Below, in pieces: positions 1-8,849 of a DNA stretch of 20,752 bases. The stretch is from a virus. Below the pieces are notes generated by a model. The model was not told the origin of the DNA. It did no database searches and worked only from the letters and a program-made list of their open reading frames with translations. The translations under genes were made by a program, and so were the position numbers. Location: positions 1-20,752 of the IMG/VR virus record IMGVR_UViG_3300045921_000004; one strand, 5' to 3'. Every line of letters begins with the position of its first letter. Within the stretch, counting starts at the first letter, position 1.

Positions 1-2224
1 TTTGTTTGGCGATTACGTAGTTAATTTCCTCCCCATTTTTAATAATGGGCTTTCGTAGACGGAATACCGCCTCATCTGCAAGAAGAGGACGGACATCCCC
101 AATATCCCCAAGCATCATGTCCCAAGCCCTTGTAACGCCTTCTGGGGCGTTTTGGAGGGGTTTGGAGGGATTAGCAAAGGCCATCTTCCCATCGGCTGAA
201 AAAGCCTTATAGCCTCCCAGTTCGAGCCTACGGACCAGCTCCCTGTTCTTTAGGACAAATAGATCGTCTGAAATCCTACGGATTTGAAAGTAAGCTGAGA
301 GTTCCTCCGCTGTATCCATCTTTAGGATACCATCTGGAGTACGGATTCCGTTAATAAGATCTGCTGCCGAATAGACTACCTCATCGTGGTCTCCCTGCAA
401 CAGGATACGATCAAGCTTCTTTCTCTGGAAATAATTAAGTTTCTTTAAAGCCCCAGCATAAGAATCCTGAAAAAGGGTCCTCATTTGCTCTTGGGTAAAC
501 CCAATATTCCTAGCAGTAGATACAAGCCCTTTCTTCATCTGACTAATAATAGTAGATGGAGAATTGATAAAACGACTGGTATTTAAATCTAGCTGGGTAG
601 CGGTAAGATTACCAAAGTCATCCTCGGTAAACTTAACGTAGAACTGTTCAGTAGTCTTGGTTTCTATAGTCTTGGTTTGAAGACGATCCACCAATCTAGC
701 ACGTTCTGCTTTGTTTTCAATTAATTTCTTAGTTAATTCTTTAACCCCGTCATCAAGAGGATCTTGAACACTTTTCTTAGCCTGATTGAGGCGTACAAGG
801 ATATCATTGCGCTCAAAATCAAGCTGCTCAATAGCCCGTAGATTAGCAATCTCCCGCTTCATGCGGATGATTCTAGTCTTAATATCTTTAATAGCCTCTT
901 TATCGAGACCCTGGGCCAGAGCATCCTTTAGCTCAATATCGGTCAATCCAACAAGCTGCTGTTGGAGACGTTCTATTTGAGCACGGATTTTTGGAAGACT
1001 GCTAAGAACAGACTCTGTTTTAACAACGTCTACTTCCCACAGATGCCCGTCTGCCTCTTCTCGAATATGACGGGCTTTACCTGCAAAAGTATTAAGCTGT
1101 CGTTTAAGAGCAGCTTGCACCTCTTCTTCATCCCAGACCCTTCTTTGCATAATAGTATCGTCATGCAATGGGCGTAGGAGCTTTTCTTGTTTTGCTAAAT
1201 CCTCGGCAATAATCCTCTGTACTTCCGCGGATACTCCTTCAGTAAGTCTAGGATCAATACCCTCTGAAGCAAATGGAGAAGAGGATGCAACCGCGTCATC
1301 AATTGTAGTAGACGCAGCCTTAGCTGCTTTTTCAGATTTCATGGCGTTAGCCACAATCTCAGCAGCCGAAATTTCCTTACCAGCGTCTCTTAGAAGCTTG
1401 GCGGGGGTTTGCCCAAATTTAAGCAGTCTAAGAATCTTAATAATAGGTAATGATAAAGTTACATCAAATGCATCATTTGCAATAGCAAACTTAACTTCGT
1501 TAATGTCCGATTCATTAATGTATGGGGCAAGACGCTCCAACATAAATGAAGGGTTGCTCGTTTCCTTAGCTAGCTCATCAATAATATTAATCCATTGACG
1601 AAACTGCTCGTCTTGAGCTAGGGTACGAAACTTTTTAACAGTCTCAGAATACTTAATGCCAAATCCAAGATCTTCTAGATTGCGGCCAGGGACAAGAGTA
1701 CCAAGAGTATTCCAGATTGTAGGATCTGGGTTAATACCCAACTGCTCCATACGCATACGAGCCAATGCCCACATAGCATCTTGACGGGCTATTTCTTTTC
1801 GGAACCCATCTGGAAGAGCTGAGAGCTGCTCAAGGATTGTATCTACTAATTGCTCATACTCAGACTTGGCTTCAGGAGGTTTAATAACCTCATTTGCAGC
1901 CTCATCAAGGGTAGTAACTGGTTGCCCAATTTGCTGGTCAGCAGCCAAAATATCCAGTCTCTGCTCCATTAGACGAGCTTTATTGGTCTCAATAGTAGCT
2001 AGAATACTATTACGGACCTCTTCCTCGTCCATAGTCTTAAGCATATCCAGAGTTACATTAACGGCGTCAATATACCGTTTGTTATCTGGATTAAGCATAG
2101 CAAATCTTTGGGCAAGGTAATAATCCATTACCTCACTACCAGTACCCTTAGGAGTTGGACTAAGCACTTTTTCCAAGGCTTGGTCCACAGATTGGGTTTC
2201 TAGAATTTTATCTAGTTCATCCAT
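1..2224 (-). CDS. Large internal virion / ejection protein, C-terminus outside window
   Basis: An open frame of at least 741 codons starts with ATG at 2224-2222 and runs off the left edge with no stop. The protein is hydrophilic and mostly helical-looking, with long charged Glu/Lys/Arg stretches in the middle (about residues 280-460) that suggest coiled coil. I see no signal peptide, membrane segment or lytic transglycosylase signature in the visible part. Its place directly after the gp14-like gene is where T7-type phages carry gp15/gp16, the internal core proteins ejected into the host envelope to carry DNA across. That role is inferred from gene order, length and composition, not from a recognised domain. 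The start lies six bases after the upstream stop and has no clear Shine-Dalgarno, so translational coupling is likely. Confidence 0.6.
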   Translation of the reverse strand, partial: MDELDKILETQSVDQALEKVLSPTPKGTGSEVMDYYLAQRFAMLNPDNKRYIDAVNVTLDMLKTMDEEEVRNSILATIETNKARLMEQRLDILAADQQIGQPVTTLDEAANEVIKPPEAKSEYEQLVDTILEQLSALPDGFRKEIARQDAMWALARMRMEQLGINPDPTIWNTLGTLVPGRNLEDLGFGIKYSETVKKFRTLAQDEQFRQWINIIDELAKETSNPSFMLERLAPYINESDINEVKFAIANDAFDVTLSLPIIKILRLLKFGQTPAKLLRDAGKEISAAEIVANAMKSEKAAKAASTTIDDAVASSSPFASEGIDPRLTEGVSAEVQRIIAEDLAKQEKLLRPLHDDTIMQRRVWDEEEVQAALKRQLNTFAGKARHIREEADGHLWEVDVVKTESVLSSLPKIRAQIERLQQQLVGLTDIELKDALAQGLDKEAIKDIKTRIIRMKREIANLRAIEQLDFERNDILVRLNQAKKSVQDPLDDGVKELTKKLIENKAERARLVDRLQTKTIETKTTEQFYVKFTEDDFGNLTATQLDLNTSRFINSPSTIISQMKKGLVSTARNIGFTQEQMRTLFQDSYAGALKKLNYFQRKKLDRILLQGDHDEVVYSAADLINGIRTPDGILKMDTAEELSAYFQIRRISDDLFVLKNRELVRRLELGGYKAFSADGKMAFANPSKPLQNAPEGVTRAWDMMLGDIGDVRPLLADEAVFRLRKPIIKNGEEINYVIAKQ

Positions 2225-2229
2225 TAAAT

Positions 2230-2817
2230 TTATTTACCAAACCCGGCATTAATATAAAAGTCTTCTCCAAAACCTTTAAAACTTCTAGAAGGTGGAGGAG
2301 TAGCCGCAGGAGGTTTTCTTAATGAACTAAAAAGTCCGGATTCTGCAAGCTGAACTCCGGCGTCTAAAACACCAAAAATATTAGACGCTTGAGACGCGTA
2401 CTTTCCAGCCCTTCTAGCGTAGTTATTTCTGAGTTGTTGATTTGCAATCTGGGTATCAAAATACCCCAAGTTAAACTTGCCTTGAGACCCAATCGAAGAG
2501 ACAGCTCCTTGAACTCCTGAGGACATAAGGCCACCAGATTCAGAAGACCCGGCAGCAAGAGCTTGTGCTCTAGCTATACGCATTTGTCTAATAAGATCTC
2601 TACGCTGAACAGCTTGTGCCCGCTCGACCATACGGGCTTCCTCGGCTTCAACTTTAGCAGCGTATTTACGCGCTTTGCGTTTCTTGGAGCCGCCAAATAG
2701 TCCGGCAATTCCCCCAAGTACAGCACCAACTGCCATGCCGACTGGGCCGAAGGCAGCTCCTATCTTTGCTCCTGATGCTACCCCGGCGGCAGCGCCGCCA
2801 ATTTCATCCATTGCCAT
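2230..2817 (-). CDS. gp14-like internal virion protein
   Basis: 195 residues, almost the length of T7 gp14 (196). Residues 8-43 are a Gly/Ala-rich zipper-like hydrophobic segment (GAKIGAAFGPVGMAVGAVLG, then GGIAGLFGG), followed by a very basic patch (KKRKARK) and an Ala/Arg/Gln-rich helical region. This layout, a membrane-active N-terminus plus helix, is typical of the small internal core protein of podoviruses, which inserts in the host outer membrane during DNA ejection. It lies between the tail nozzle gene and the large ejection protein, as gp14 does in T7-like maps. The ATG is one base after the nozzle stop codon and there is a second in-frame ATG two codons on; neither has a good Shine-Dalgarno. 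Function rests on composition and synteny. Confidence 0.65.
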   Translation of the reverse strand: MAMDEIGGAAAGVASGAKIGAAFGPVGMAVGAVLGGIAGLFGGSKKRKARKYAAKVEAEEARMVERAQAVQRRDLIRQMRIARAQALAAGSSESGGLMSSGVQGAVSSIGSQGKFNLGYFDTQIANQQLRNNYARRAGKYASQASNIFGVLDAGVQLAESGLFSSLRKPPAATPPPSRSFKGFGEDFYINAGFGK

Positions 2818-2818
2818 A

Positions 2819-5320
2819 TTAAGGACTCAATCTATCGTAGAGGATTTGCCACCCGGCTAACCAAGAATCCTTACCGGTTCCTGCCTTAAACTTAAGGTGT
2901 AAGCTTCTGCCAGTACCTCGGACCTTATTCTTAGTTACAACCATTGGCTGACCATCATCAAATTTATCGGTATTGGGATTATTAGGAACATACAGCCTAG
3001 AGTGCCTATATACCTCTTGTTCTGCCCCCCATTTACCAGCAGACGATAAATCCGCCCAATCCCATCGTGCCTGCATTTTAGTTGAGGATTCTCGAACAGG
3101 AGTATACTGATCCCCGTTTACCGTATAACCTTCTTCAGTCTTATTAGAGAACACGTAGATATACGGGGCATACTTTCTAGCAGCCGAATCTCCTACTGTA
3201 TCGTATCCGGTTACAAGGTAACATTCTGGCTCAGTAACACCAAAGTCTTGATAGGTAGTAAAATTTCGTGCTTCTGCGATTACTAGTGTGGCACTAGAAT
3301 CGGTAAAACAAACGTATTTAATTTTTCTGGTTCCCAATCCATATTTAGTAACAAATATGGACCCAACGTATCCAGTACTAGTGCTATATCCAAAACCGTA
3401 TTTAGTAAATGCGGATAACCTAACATCAAACAACAAGGCTTTATTGTAAGAATAATTGGTAAGAGCTACCCCATTATTATTGGAATAAAGCCAAATTATT
3501 TTTTTATTTAGATCATCAAATACCCCTTGGCAGACAAGTTTGGCTGCTTGAGGGATTTCATTATATAAAGTATTGATGGTATCTTGAGAAATATTTTGTG
3601 CAACCAAAAATCCAGAGTTTGGGTCTTGGACAATTGCGTAAATATCCGTAAGCCCCCAATACACTGGAGAATTATCCGCCATTACAATAGCCCCGGGGGA
3701 AACTGTGCCACTATCAGTTATTTTACGGACGGAGTAACTGGTAGCAGTAAAATATCCATCCGCCCCGGGGCCAATCTGCCAAACTCCGTTAGAAGCAAAT
3801 ACAAGAAGACTAGCACCATACGCCATAATGCGGACAACATTAGCCGCTTCTGGGATGACAATTACCCCACCATCAGACGGAACAATGTCTGAAATACGCT
3901 CATCGGTAGGATCAGCTACTTGGTAGCATTTGCCATACTGGGCTTCCGACTCAATGATTTGAGTAAAATAAATTTTAGTACTGAGTTTTGGAGTTTCAGC
4001 ACCTGCGTACCAAACTCTTCCAGCAAAAAACGCTACCGTTTTAAATCTAGTTCCAGCAGCCTCACCAGTTGGGTTTGATTGCTGAGAGGTAGTTACGGTA
4101 CCAAGAGCAGCGTACTGAGCAGCCCATGAATCAAAATCAGGTACAAATGTAACTGAAATCTGGAATGTATTGGATGTTACCGACGATACCGTGTATGTGC
4201 CGTCGAAAGAATAGAGAGGTACATAGAAATCTGGGAATCCGCCTGTACCGTAGATAGAGAAATAGTAGGCTTGGGTTCCTGAGATTTGGACTGTGTTTCC
4301 GTTGGAGAGTCCGTGGTTACCGGAGGTGGTGACTGTAATTGTTTGAGTTCCTGGTGTGGTTCCAGAAATAGTCCAAGTGGAAATGGCATAATTGGTTGTA
4401 GGTCCAGAAATTGGAACAGAAGTAGTATCAAATGGATCTCGAATAAAATGCCCTTGAGGGGCACTAGCATCTTGAAAAAGCTCAGCTACAAGTTTAGCTG
4501 GGCTAAATTGCCTAACTCCGTCTTTATGGTAGACTGCATTTTGCGTAGCTCCAGAACCGTAAACAGCTAGTGGTCTTTCTAGCCCAAGCCAAGGAATCAT
4601 AGCCTTAGAAGGTTGCTTGCCTTGACTAGTCTGAAAGGCACTTATTTGAGCATCTGTCCATCCTCTGTTTTTAAGATTATACGTATGAGACGGGATTGCT
4701 GAAGAAGGTTGAGCAGAATTACTATACCCATCATCAACCCCTTCAAAATCACGCTCTTCTACCTTAATAGTAGTAACCGTAAAAGTATTTGTATCTGGAG
4801 TGTACTTAATCCAGAACGGGGTTATGTACCTGTGAGTAACAAATAAATGCCCTAGTCCATATGCACAATCTACAGGAGACTGGGCTACGTTAGTATTTGT
4901 GGCCCCTAAAATCTTATACAGACGCAGGTCAATTGATGTATTTGATTTATTGGTACTTACAACATTGGTATCTTTATAAATATGTAGGTAAAATCCTACT
5001 TGAACTACAATAAAGTTTAGGGTAGGATCTCCGGCTACATTTTCCCAATCAAAAGATCTTACAGCATTTCCAATCGCATACCCATAGCCAAGAGTATAAT
5101 TAGAGCCATCAGCCTCAAGAGCCAGTCCAAGCCTACGGCGACGACTGCCGTTAATGAGGAGAGAATAGTTTTCTTCGTCAGATGAAAACCCATCAGGAAA
5201 GTTAATAAGAGAAGCCTCAGTATTGAGGCCCCTTGCAAAATTAATATAAGCTTTCTGTGTGTTAGGCAACGTTAGAACGCTTAGTGTGAGTTTTGTCTTC
5301 GGCTTCGTCCCACAAGTCAT
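2819..5320 (-). CDS. Tail nozzle protein (tail tubular protein B, gp12-like)
   Basis: 833 residues, near the 794 of T7 gp12, and located after the adaptor gene. The N-terminal part (about residues 24-66) carries the family-like pattern of a short beta lead-in, ARGLNTEASLINFPDG, then Asn-rich sequence and RRRRLGL, which resembles the start of nozzle proteins. The rest is beta-rich with many Tyr, Gly, Ser and Thr, as expected for the propeller-like ring that extends the short tail. Residues about 310-395 look like an inserted small beta domain (a TVTTSGNHGLSNGNTVQISG stretch, then FDGTYTV). The ATG at 5320 has AAGG six bases upstream but overlaps the preceding gene by 59 bp. A TTG at 5269 just before that gene's stop is the alternative start and would drop 17 residues of weak character. 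Confidence 0.75.
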   Translation of the reverse strand: MTCGTKPKTKLTLSVLTLPNTQKAYINFARGLNTEASLINFPDGFSSDEENYSLLINGSRRRRLGLALEADGSNYTLGYGYAIGNAVRSFDWENVAGDPTLNFIVVQVGFYLHIYKDTNVVSTNKSNTSIDLRLYKILGATNTNVAQSPVDCAYGLGHLFVTHRYITPFWIKYTPDTNTFTVTTIKVEERDFEGVDDGYSNSAQPSSAIPSHTYNLKNRGWTDAQISAFQTSQGKQPSKAMIPWLGLERPLAVYGSGATQNAVYHKDGVRQFSPAKLVAELFQDASAPQGHFIRDPFDTTSVPISGPTTNYAISTWTISGTTPGTQTITVTTSGNHGLSNGNTVQISGTQAYYFSIYGTGGFPDFYVPLYSFDGTYTVSSVTSNTFQISVTFVPDFDSWAAQYAALGTVTTSQQSNPTGEAAGTRFKTVAFFAGRVWYAGAETPKLSTKIYFTQIIESEAQYGKCYQVADPTDERISDIVPSDGGVIVIPEAANVVRIMAYGASLLVFASNGVWQIGPGADGYFTATSYSVRKITDSGTVSPGAIVMADNSPVYWGLTDIYAIVQDPNSGFLVAQNISQDTINTLYNEIPQAAKLVCQGVFDDLNKKIIWLYSNNNGVALTNYSYNKALLFDVRLSAFTKYGFGYSTSTGYVGSIFVTKYGLGTRKIKYVCFTDSSATLVIAEARNFTTYQDFGVTEPECYLVTGYDTVGDSAARKYAPYIYVFSNKTEEGYTVNGDQYTPVRESSTKMQARWDWADLSSAGKWGAEQEVYRHSRLYVPNNPNTDKFDDGQPMVVTKNKVRGTGRSLHLKFKAGTGKDSWLAGWQILYDRLSP

Positions 5321-5534
5321 TCAATACCTTATTAAGGTACGCCTGAGCAAGCGGGCGCTTGGTAAATCTATGGTTTTGAAGTTTACTAGGCAATTCCCCT
5401 GGACGATTGTCAGCAAAGACAATCTCGTACAAGGACGGATTAGCTGCCCAACTTTGAATTTTAAACACTCGTCCAGTTGGACCTGTGTTCTGAGAGATAC
5501 TGGTTTCTCGAATATTAGGGTCGATATTTGCCAT
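5262..5534 (-). CDS. Small conserved-looking virion-cluster protein, function unknown
   Basis: 90 residues, not recognised. It lies between the adaptor and nozzle genes, starting five bases after the adaptor stop, with AGGA about ten bases upstream of the ATG, and its last 59 bp overlap the nozzle gene if that gene uses its first ATG. The sequence is polar, with a beta-like middle (RVFKIQSWAANPSLYEIVFADN) cut by a Pro/Gly turn, and a helical, charged C-terminus (AYLNKVLNDLWDEAEDK). There is no membrane segment or cysteine pair. Its position suggests a small virion or tail-assembly component, but nothing in the sequence proves that. It is accepted as a gene because the late operon has no other gap here and because of the tight spacing. 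Confidence 0.6.
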   Translation of the reverse strand: MANIDPNIRETSISQNTGPTGRVFKIQSWAANPSLYEIVFADNRPGELPSKLQNHRFTKRPLAQAYLNKVLNDLWDEAEDKTHTKRSNVA

Positions 5535-5539
5535 TGGTC

Positions 5540-6295
5540 TTATTTCCTAGCGTAATTAGGGCCTGAGTCTGTAGCACGTTTAACGCGCCATTTATTCCGT
5601 TGAGCACGAATCCTAAACCTGCGTTCAGACTGTTCGGCTTTTGGGTTGATTTGCATTTTGTGATTTGCAATACAACGAGTCAGTGCTTGAGTATAAAGAT
5701 TATTAAATAAATTTTCCGGGAGGTCTGGAATAAAAGTATCGCTAAGAGTAAATGTAGGTCTAAACTCTACCTCACACATACTCTTAGAAGATTGAAGAGT
5801 AGAGTCTAAAGACGATTTATAAGAATCAAAAATAATGTACTCATCATCAAAACTGGTCCAATAAGTAGGATGATGAGTTTTACCAACAATCAATGGAATA
5901 TTAGAATCGTATTGAACAACTTGATAATTAACCGTATCCGTAGAAGGACGGGAATTAACCAGAGTTACAAAATCACTAGGAATCATATAGTGCATAGTGG
6001 AATATGCTTTATTTCCAGAAACACTATTCCTAGTATCGTACTTTACCCATTTAACTGAGCTAACGTTTTCCGGAATTCGCATATGGGTTGGCTTGGAAGT
6101 ATTACCAAGCCCTTCCAGACTAACCAATTTACGGTTAGTAGGAAGATCCATTTCGTCGATGAGTTCAAAATAAACCTGGCGCAGCACTTCCGCTACGCTG
6201 GTAGCTTCGATAGTATCTGAAATTGAATTGACCGAGTCTGATCCCATCTCCGATAGGATGCCCTGGGTCATGTCCAGAACTGTTCGTTTAGCCAT
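5540..6295 (-). CDS. Head-to-tail adaptor (tail tubular protein A, gp11-like role)
   Basis: 251 residues. The N-terminus (TVLDMTQGILSEMGSDSVNSISDTIEATSVAEVLRQVY, residues 5-42, shown here in two parts: helix 5-18 and helix 28-42) matches the pattern I know from podovirus and related adaptor proteins: a short helix, a SDSVNSI/DT turn, then a second helix. The middle is beta-rich, and the C-terminal part (FNNLYTQALTRCIANHK, then basic) is helical again, which is the expected plan of a ring adaptor binding the portal. T7 gp11 is shorter (196 residues), so this is a distant relative at best. It lies downstream of the capsid genes and upstream of the nozzle gene. The ATG is preceded by AAGGA at about nine bases, located just after the 14-bp hairpin at 6307-6338. 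Confidence 0.7.
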   Translation of the reverse strand: MAKRTVLDMTQGILSEMGSDSVNSISDTIEATSVAEVLRQVYFELIDEMDLPTNRKLVSLEGLGNTSKPTHMRIPENVSSVKWVKYDTRNSVSGNKAYSTMHYMIPSDFVTLVNSRPSTDTVNYQVVQYDSNIPLIVGKTHHPTYWTSFDDEYIIFDSYKSSLDSTLQSSKSMCEVEFRPTFTLSDTFIPDLPENLFNNLYTQALTRCIANHKMQINPKAEQSERRFRIRAQRNKWRVKRATDSGPNYARK

Positions 6296-6306
6296 TATAA
6301 TCCTTA

Positions 6307-6338
6307 AAGATAGAGGGGGATTTCTCCCCCTCCATCTT
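6307..6338 (-). terminator. Strong GAAA-loop hairpin after capsid/decoration genes, probable partial terminator or processing site
   Basis: On the minus strand the arms 6338-6325 and 6320-6307 pair over 14 bp (one G-T wobble), with the core GAGGGGGA / TCCCCCTC closing a GAAA tetraloop. Only three T residues follow (CTTTAAGG), so it is weaker than a textbook intrinsic terminator. It lies 12 bases past the decoration stop codon and 11 bases upstream of the adaptor start, with the AAGGA ribosome site immediately behind it. The position matches the partial terminator after the capsid gene in T7. It could lower tail-gene transcription, protect the 3' end of capsid mRNA, or be cut by RNase III. Confidence 0.75.
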
Positions 6339-6350
6339 AGTTAGTCATGA

Positions 6351-6839
6351 TTAAACGGGGGTAGCGTCCGTATAATTAACGATCACTCGCAAGCGCCCCG
6401 CCGACGTAATAGTCGGGCTAGTGCCTCCAAGCGTCACGTTAATCGTCTGGTCCGCCGCAAGCGGCGTGTTAGCCGCCAACGTGCCCGCAGGCGTAATCGC
6501 ATAAGTGCCCACAGCCTCGGCCTGAGCCTCGGAAATCTGAGCAAAGCGATTAGTACCTTCCGAGCCCTGCACACCGACGTTAATGACCGGAGAGGTGCCT
6601 CCGAGGTTAAATACCTCGGTAACCTCCACAGTCACGTTACGAACGATAATACCGGCCTTAACTGCCCCAGTGGGGCCAGTATACGTAGTACCACTGAAAT
6701 CGGCACCGCGCAAATCAAACACAAGGACTTTTTCAAATCCCGTTTCGCTAGCTACGGCTCCAAAACCAGCCTCTTCCCCAGTTCGCCGCGTACCATAGTG
6801 GACGCGAAGACCATCAGGATTATTCCAAATAGTACCCAT
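6351..6839 (-). CDS. Probable capsid decoration / head-associated protein
   Basis: 162 residues, beta-rich, Gly/Thr/Val-rich, with no cysteine and no membrane segment. Two segments share LGGTSP followed by a beta strand (about residues 78-90 and 136-148), suggesting an internal pseudo-repeat or paired strands. The gene follows the major capsid gene by 14 bases with a very strong ribosome site (AAAGGAGG, eight bases before the ATG), and it shares the capsid gene's C-ending codon preference, which fits a protein needed in hundreds of copies. A head decoration or head-fibre protein is therefore the best guess; I do not recognise the family from sequence. The strong hairpin downstream would keep it co-expressed with capsid. 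Confidence 0.55.
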   Translation of the reverse strand: MGTIWNNPDGLRVHYGTRRTGEEAGFGAVASETGFEKVLVFDLRGADFSGTTYTGPTGAVKAGIIVRNVTVEVTEVFNLGGTSPVINVGVQGSEGTNRFAQISEAQAEAVGTYAITPAGTLAANTPLAADQTINVTLGGTSPTITSAGRLRVIVNYTDATPV

Positions 6840-6853
6840 GTTGTTATCCTCCT

Positions 6854-7816
6854 TTAAGCAACAATATCAGTGTCGCTGAGGACAACCACGAGGTTCTCCG
6901 GACGATACACTTTCAGACCATAACGCGCGGTCGTAAGATACTCCTCGCGCTGGTAGTCCTTGTTGTAATCCGTATCAACCTTGGGCATCTGCCGCCATGC
7001 ACCCATGAACGGAAGCAGGTCCTTACCTGCAGCCGCCATAAAGATGTTAGCAACACCCGCCGCGGTAGTACGAGATTCCATAGTCTCGTTCTGACCAGTG
7101 GCTAGGTAGTTGCTGGTATAGATATCGAAGCCGTAAATGTTCTTGATAAACCGACGGCCCGACGCAATACCAGACGTAATGATACCCTCCCACATTGGAT
7201 TATTAGACACGTTGGTCAAGTTTGTGATCGTGTTGATTGTATACTCAACCGAGGGGTCAACAATCGCAATAAGATTAGTATCGGGCATGTTAGCCTTCTT
7301 CAGACTATGCAGCGCCCTGGCAAAATCCACAACGGACATAGCCTCTGCCGTACCCTGGGCAACCCAGCGATGGGCAGCACCATTGATAGAGTTCAGAGAG
7401 TTAGCCGTCTGACCACCAGGCGCACCGGCCGCAGCGAGCGCGAGAATCTTAGTTTCAAGATTCTCCATAAGAGCGCGAGCCTGCTTAGGAACGAAGCTCG
7501 ACACAAGCTGGTTCATGTAAAACATGTCCTGCTTGGCCTTCTCCGTAATGTAAGTACCCGACTGCACGTAGTCCGTGATGGTAAACGTGAAGTTACCGGT
7601 ATCCAATGCGTCATAAACTGCCGCAGTGTTTTCGGTATAATCACGAACCGGCAACTCGCCAATACTCGGGATATTGAACGTGTCGCCATCAGGGAACTCC
7701 GTAAGCCAATTGACCCACTGCTGGGCCATCAGCTCGTCGAGGACTACTTCCTTAAGCTGCTGGCTCCAGACATTTGCACGACGCAATTGCGCCGTGTTAA
7801 CTGAAGTCATAGACAT
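6854..7816 (-). CDS. Major capsid protein (HK97-like fold expected)
   Basis: 320 residues. It forms the icosahedral shell. It follows the scaffold gene, as in T7 and many podoviruses. The order of elements fits phage coat proteins: a helical N-arm (LRRANVWSQQLKEVVLDELM, residues 11-30), a long beta/extended segment with the FTITDYVQSGTYITEKAKQD stretch around residues 76-96, a spine-like helix, Ala-rich AAAGAPGG, then VVDFARALHSLKKANMPDTN leading to LIAIVDPSVEYTI (about residues 162-195), and a final IYGFDIYTSNYL stretch. Codons are more C-ending than in portal or tail genes, consistent with heavy expression. The start has AAGGA eleven bases upstream; a second ATG two codons on is possible. 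Confidence 0.85.
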   Translation of the reverse strand: MSMTSVNTAQLRRANVWSQQLKEVVLDELMAQQWVNWLTEFPDGDTFNIPSIGELPVRDYTENTAAVYDALDTGNFTFTITDYVQSGTYITEKAKQDMFYMNQLVSSFVPKQARALMENLETKILALAAAGAPGGQTANSLNSINGAAHRWVAQGTAEAMSVVDFARALHSLKKANMPDTNLIAIVDPSVEYTINTITNLTNVSNNPMWEGIITSGIASGRRFIKNIYGFDIYTSNYLATGQNETMESRTTAAGVANIFMAAAGKDLLPFMGAWRQMPKVDTDYNKDYQREEYLTTARYGLKVYRPENLVVVLSDTDIVA

Positions 7817-7837
7817 TTAAGTAGTATCCTTTAGAGT

Positions 7838-8596
7838 TTAAGTAGTGAAAAACGAATCACCAAGAGCCTGCATATCTTTGTGCATCTGCACCTGAAGTCG
7901 AGCGTCCTGAACAAATTTAAGGATACCCATTTCCTTCTTCAGCTTATTGTAATAAGCCTCATTACGGATTTCGGGACCCGGGTTATTTGAATTAGGACGA
8001 TTTGACTGGTTATACATGCTCCCAGAATTCGTCTGATTAGGGGTAACTCCAAGCATATTCAAAAACGCAGTAGGACTCTTCGTAGCAACTTTGTACAGGT
8101 CCGTGACTTCCATGCCAAGTTCCTGTGCTTTCTGTTTCACGTAAGCCGGAGCATCGCTGCCCAGAGCCTTAATGAGAGCAGAATCTGCCTGACGAATGTT
8201 TGCCTGCGCTAGATCATGCTGCTTGGACGATTCGATCAACTTTACCACATCTTCTGCTGAGAGTCCGGCAGCGGGAGTCTGGGCCGGTGCCTGGGGGGTT
8301 CCCTGCGATCCGTACTGGTTAACGGAATTAGGATTCTGTGGATTGATTCGATCAAGGATCGAAGCTTTGACTTTAAGGGAATCTACTTCCTGAGCTAAAC
8401 GTTGGGCCAGTTCTACTGCTTCTCTCTTTTCCTCAAGAAGCTTTTGAATAAACTGATCCGACTCCATCTTACCTCGAGCTAGGGCTTCCTGCGAGTCGAA
8501 CTTCTTTCCGGGACCGACAAGCTGTTCGAACACCCCAGTTGTCACTGGAGGAGTTCCGCTATTGTCGGCGGGAGGGGTCGTTGTATCAGCGGTCAT
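7838..8596 (-). CDS. Capsid scaffolding protein
   Basis: 252 residues: acidic, Pro/Thr-rich N-terminus, then a long charged helix with heptad-like spacing (about residues 43-82, KMESDQFIQKLLEEKREAVE onward), a Gln/Pro/Asn-rich linker, a second helical segment, an Asn-rich stretch (about 195-210) and a basic helical C-terminus. This low-complexity, helical design and the place immediately before the capsid gene are typical of scaffolds that guide shell assembly and bind coat protein by the C-terminal helix. It overlaps the upstream small gene by 11 bp, with AGGA eight bases before the ATG. There is no visible protease signature, so scaffold exit without cleavage is possible but unproven. Confidence 0.8.
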   Translation of the reverse strand: MTADTTTPPADNSGTPPVTTGVFEQLVGPGKKFDSQEALARGKMESDQFIQKLLEEKREAVELAQRLAQEVDSLKVKASILDRINPQNPNSVNQYGSQGTPQAPAQTPAAGLSAEDVVKLIESSKQHDLAQANIRQADSALIKALGSDAPAYVKQKAQELGMEVTDLYKVATKSPTAFLNMLGVTPNQTNSGSMYNQSNRPNSNNPGPEIRNEAYYNKLKKEMGILKFVQDARLQVQMHKDMQALGDSFFTT

Positions 8597-8849
8597 AGTT
8601 AATTCCTACAATTGGTCTAAGTAATTTTAGAATAAAATCCAGCTCTTCTTGCTGGCCGTTTCTATGAGCCAACTTGTATTGCCAAGCTGGAGTGTCATAG
8701 TCTTGAAACTTGTTTGTTCTATCTTGTCTTGGTTCTAGTAGTTTAATTAAAACCTCAGCAAATGCACCTGAAACTCTAAGTAACTGTTCTCTACGTTCTC
8801 GGTCTTCTTGGGTCTTACAATCTTGAAACCAATTACTGGGTATCTTCAA
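8586..8849 (-). CDS. Small unknown protein between portal and scaffold, TTG start
   Basis: 87 residues if it starts at TTG 8849-8847, which I prefer because a strong AAGGAG lies exactly six bases upstream (8861-8856) inside the portal gene's 3' end. A longer frame from another TTG at 8879 lacks such a site. The product is charged and helical (KTQEDRERREQLLRVSGAFAE), with a Trp-Gln-Tyr segment (PAWQYKLAHRNGQQEEL) and a C-terminus rich in Leu/Ile. I do not recognise it. It overlaps portal by 17 bp and scaffold by 11 bp, so it is translated within the capsid-assembly block; an assembly chaperone or minor head protein is possible but not shown. Confidence 0.65.
   Translation of the reverse strand: MKIPSNWFQDCKTQEDRERREQLLRVSGAFAEVLIKLLEPRQDRTNKFQDYDTPAWQYKLAHRNGQQEELDFILKLLRPIVGINYDR

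Noticed and set aside
786-2120. Several plus-strand frames over the left edge
   Set aside because: All antisense to one continuous minus-strand frame that fits the ejection protein.
6854-6900. Programmed frameshift extending the capsid protein, as in T7 gene 10
   Set aside because: No slippery run at the 3' end of the capsid gene; the next gene has its own strong ribosome site.
7307-7804. Plus-strand frame of 165 codons opposite the capsid gene
   Set aside because: Antisense shadow of a certain gene, with no ribosome site.
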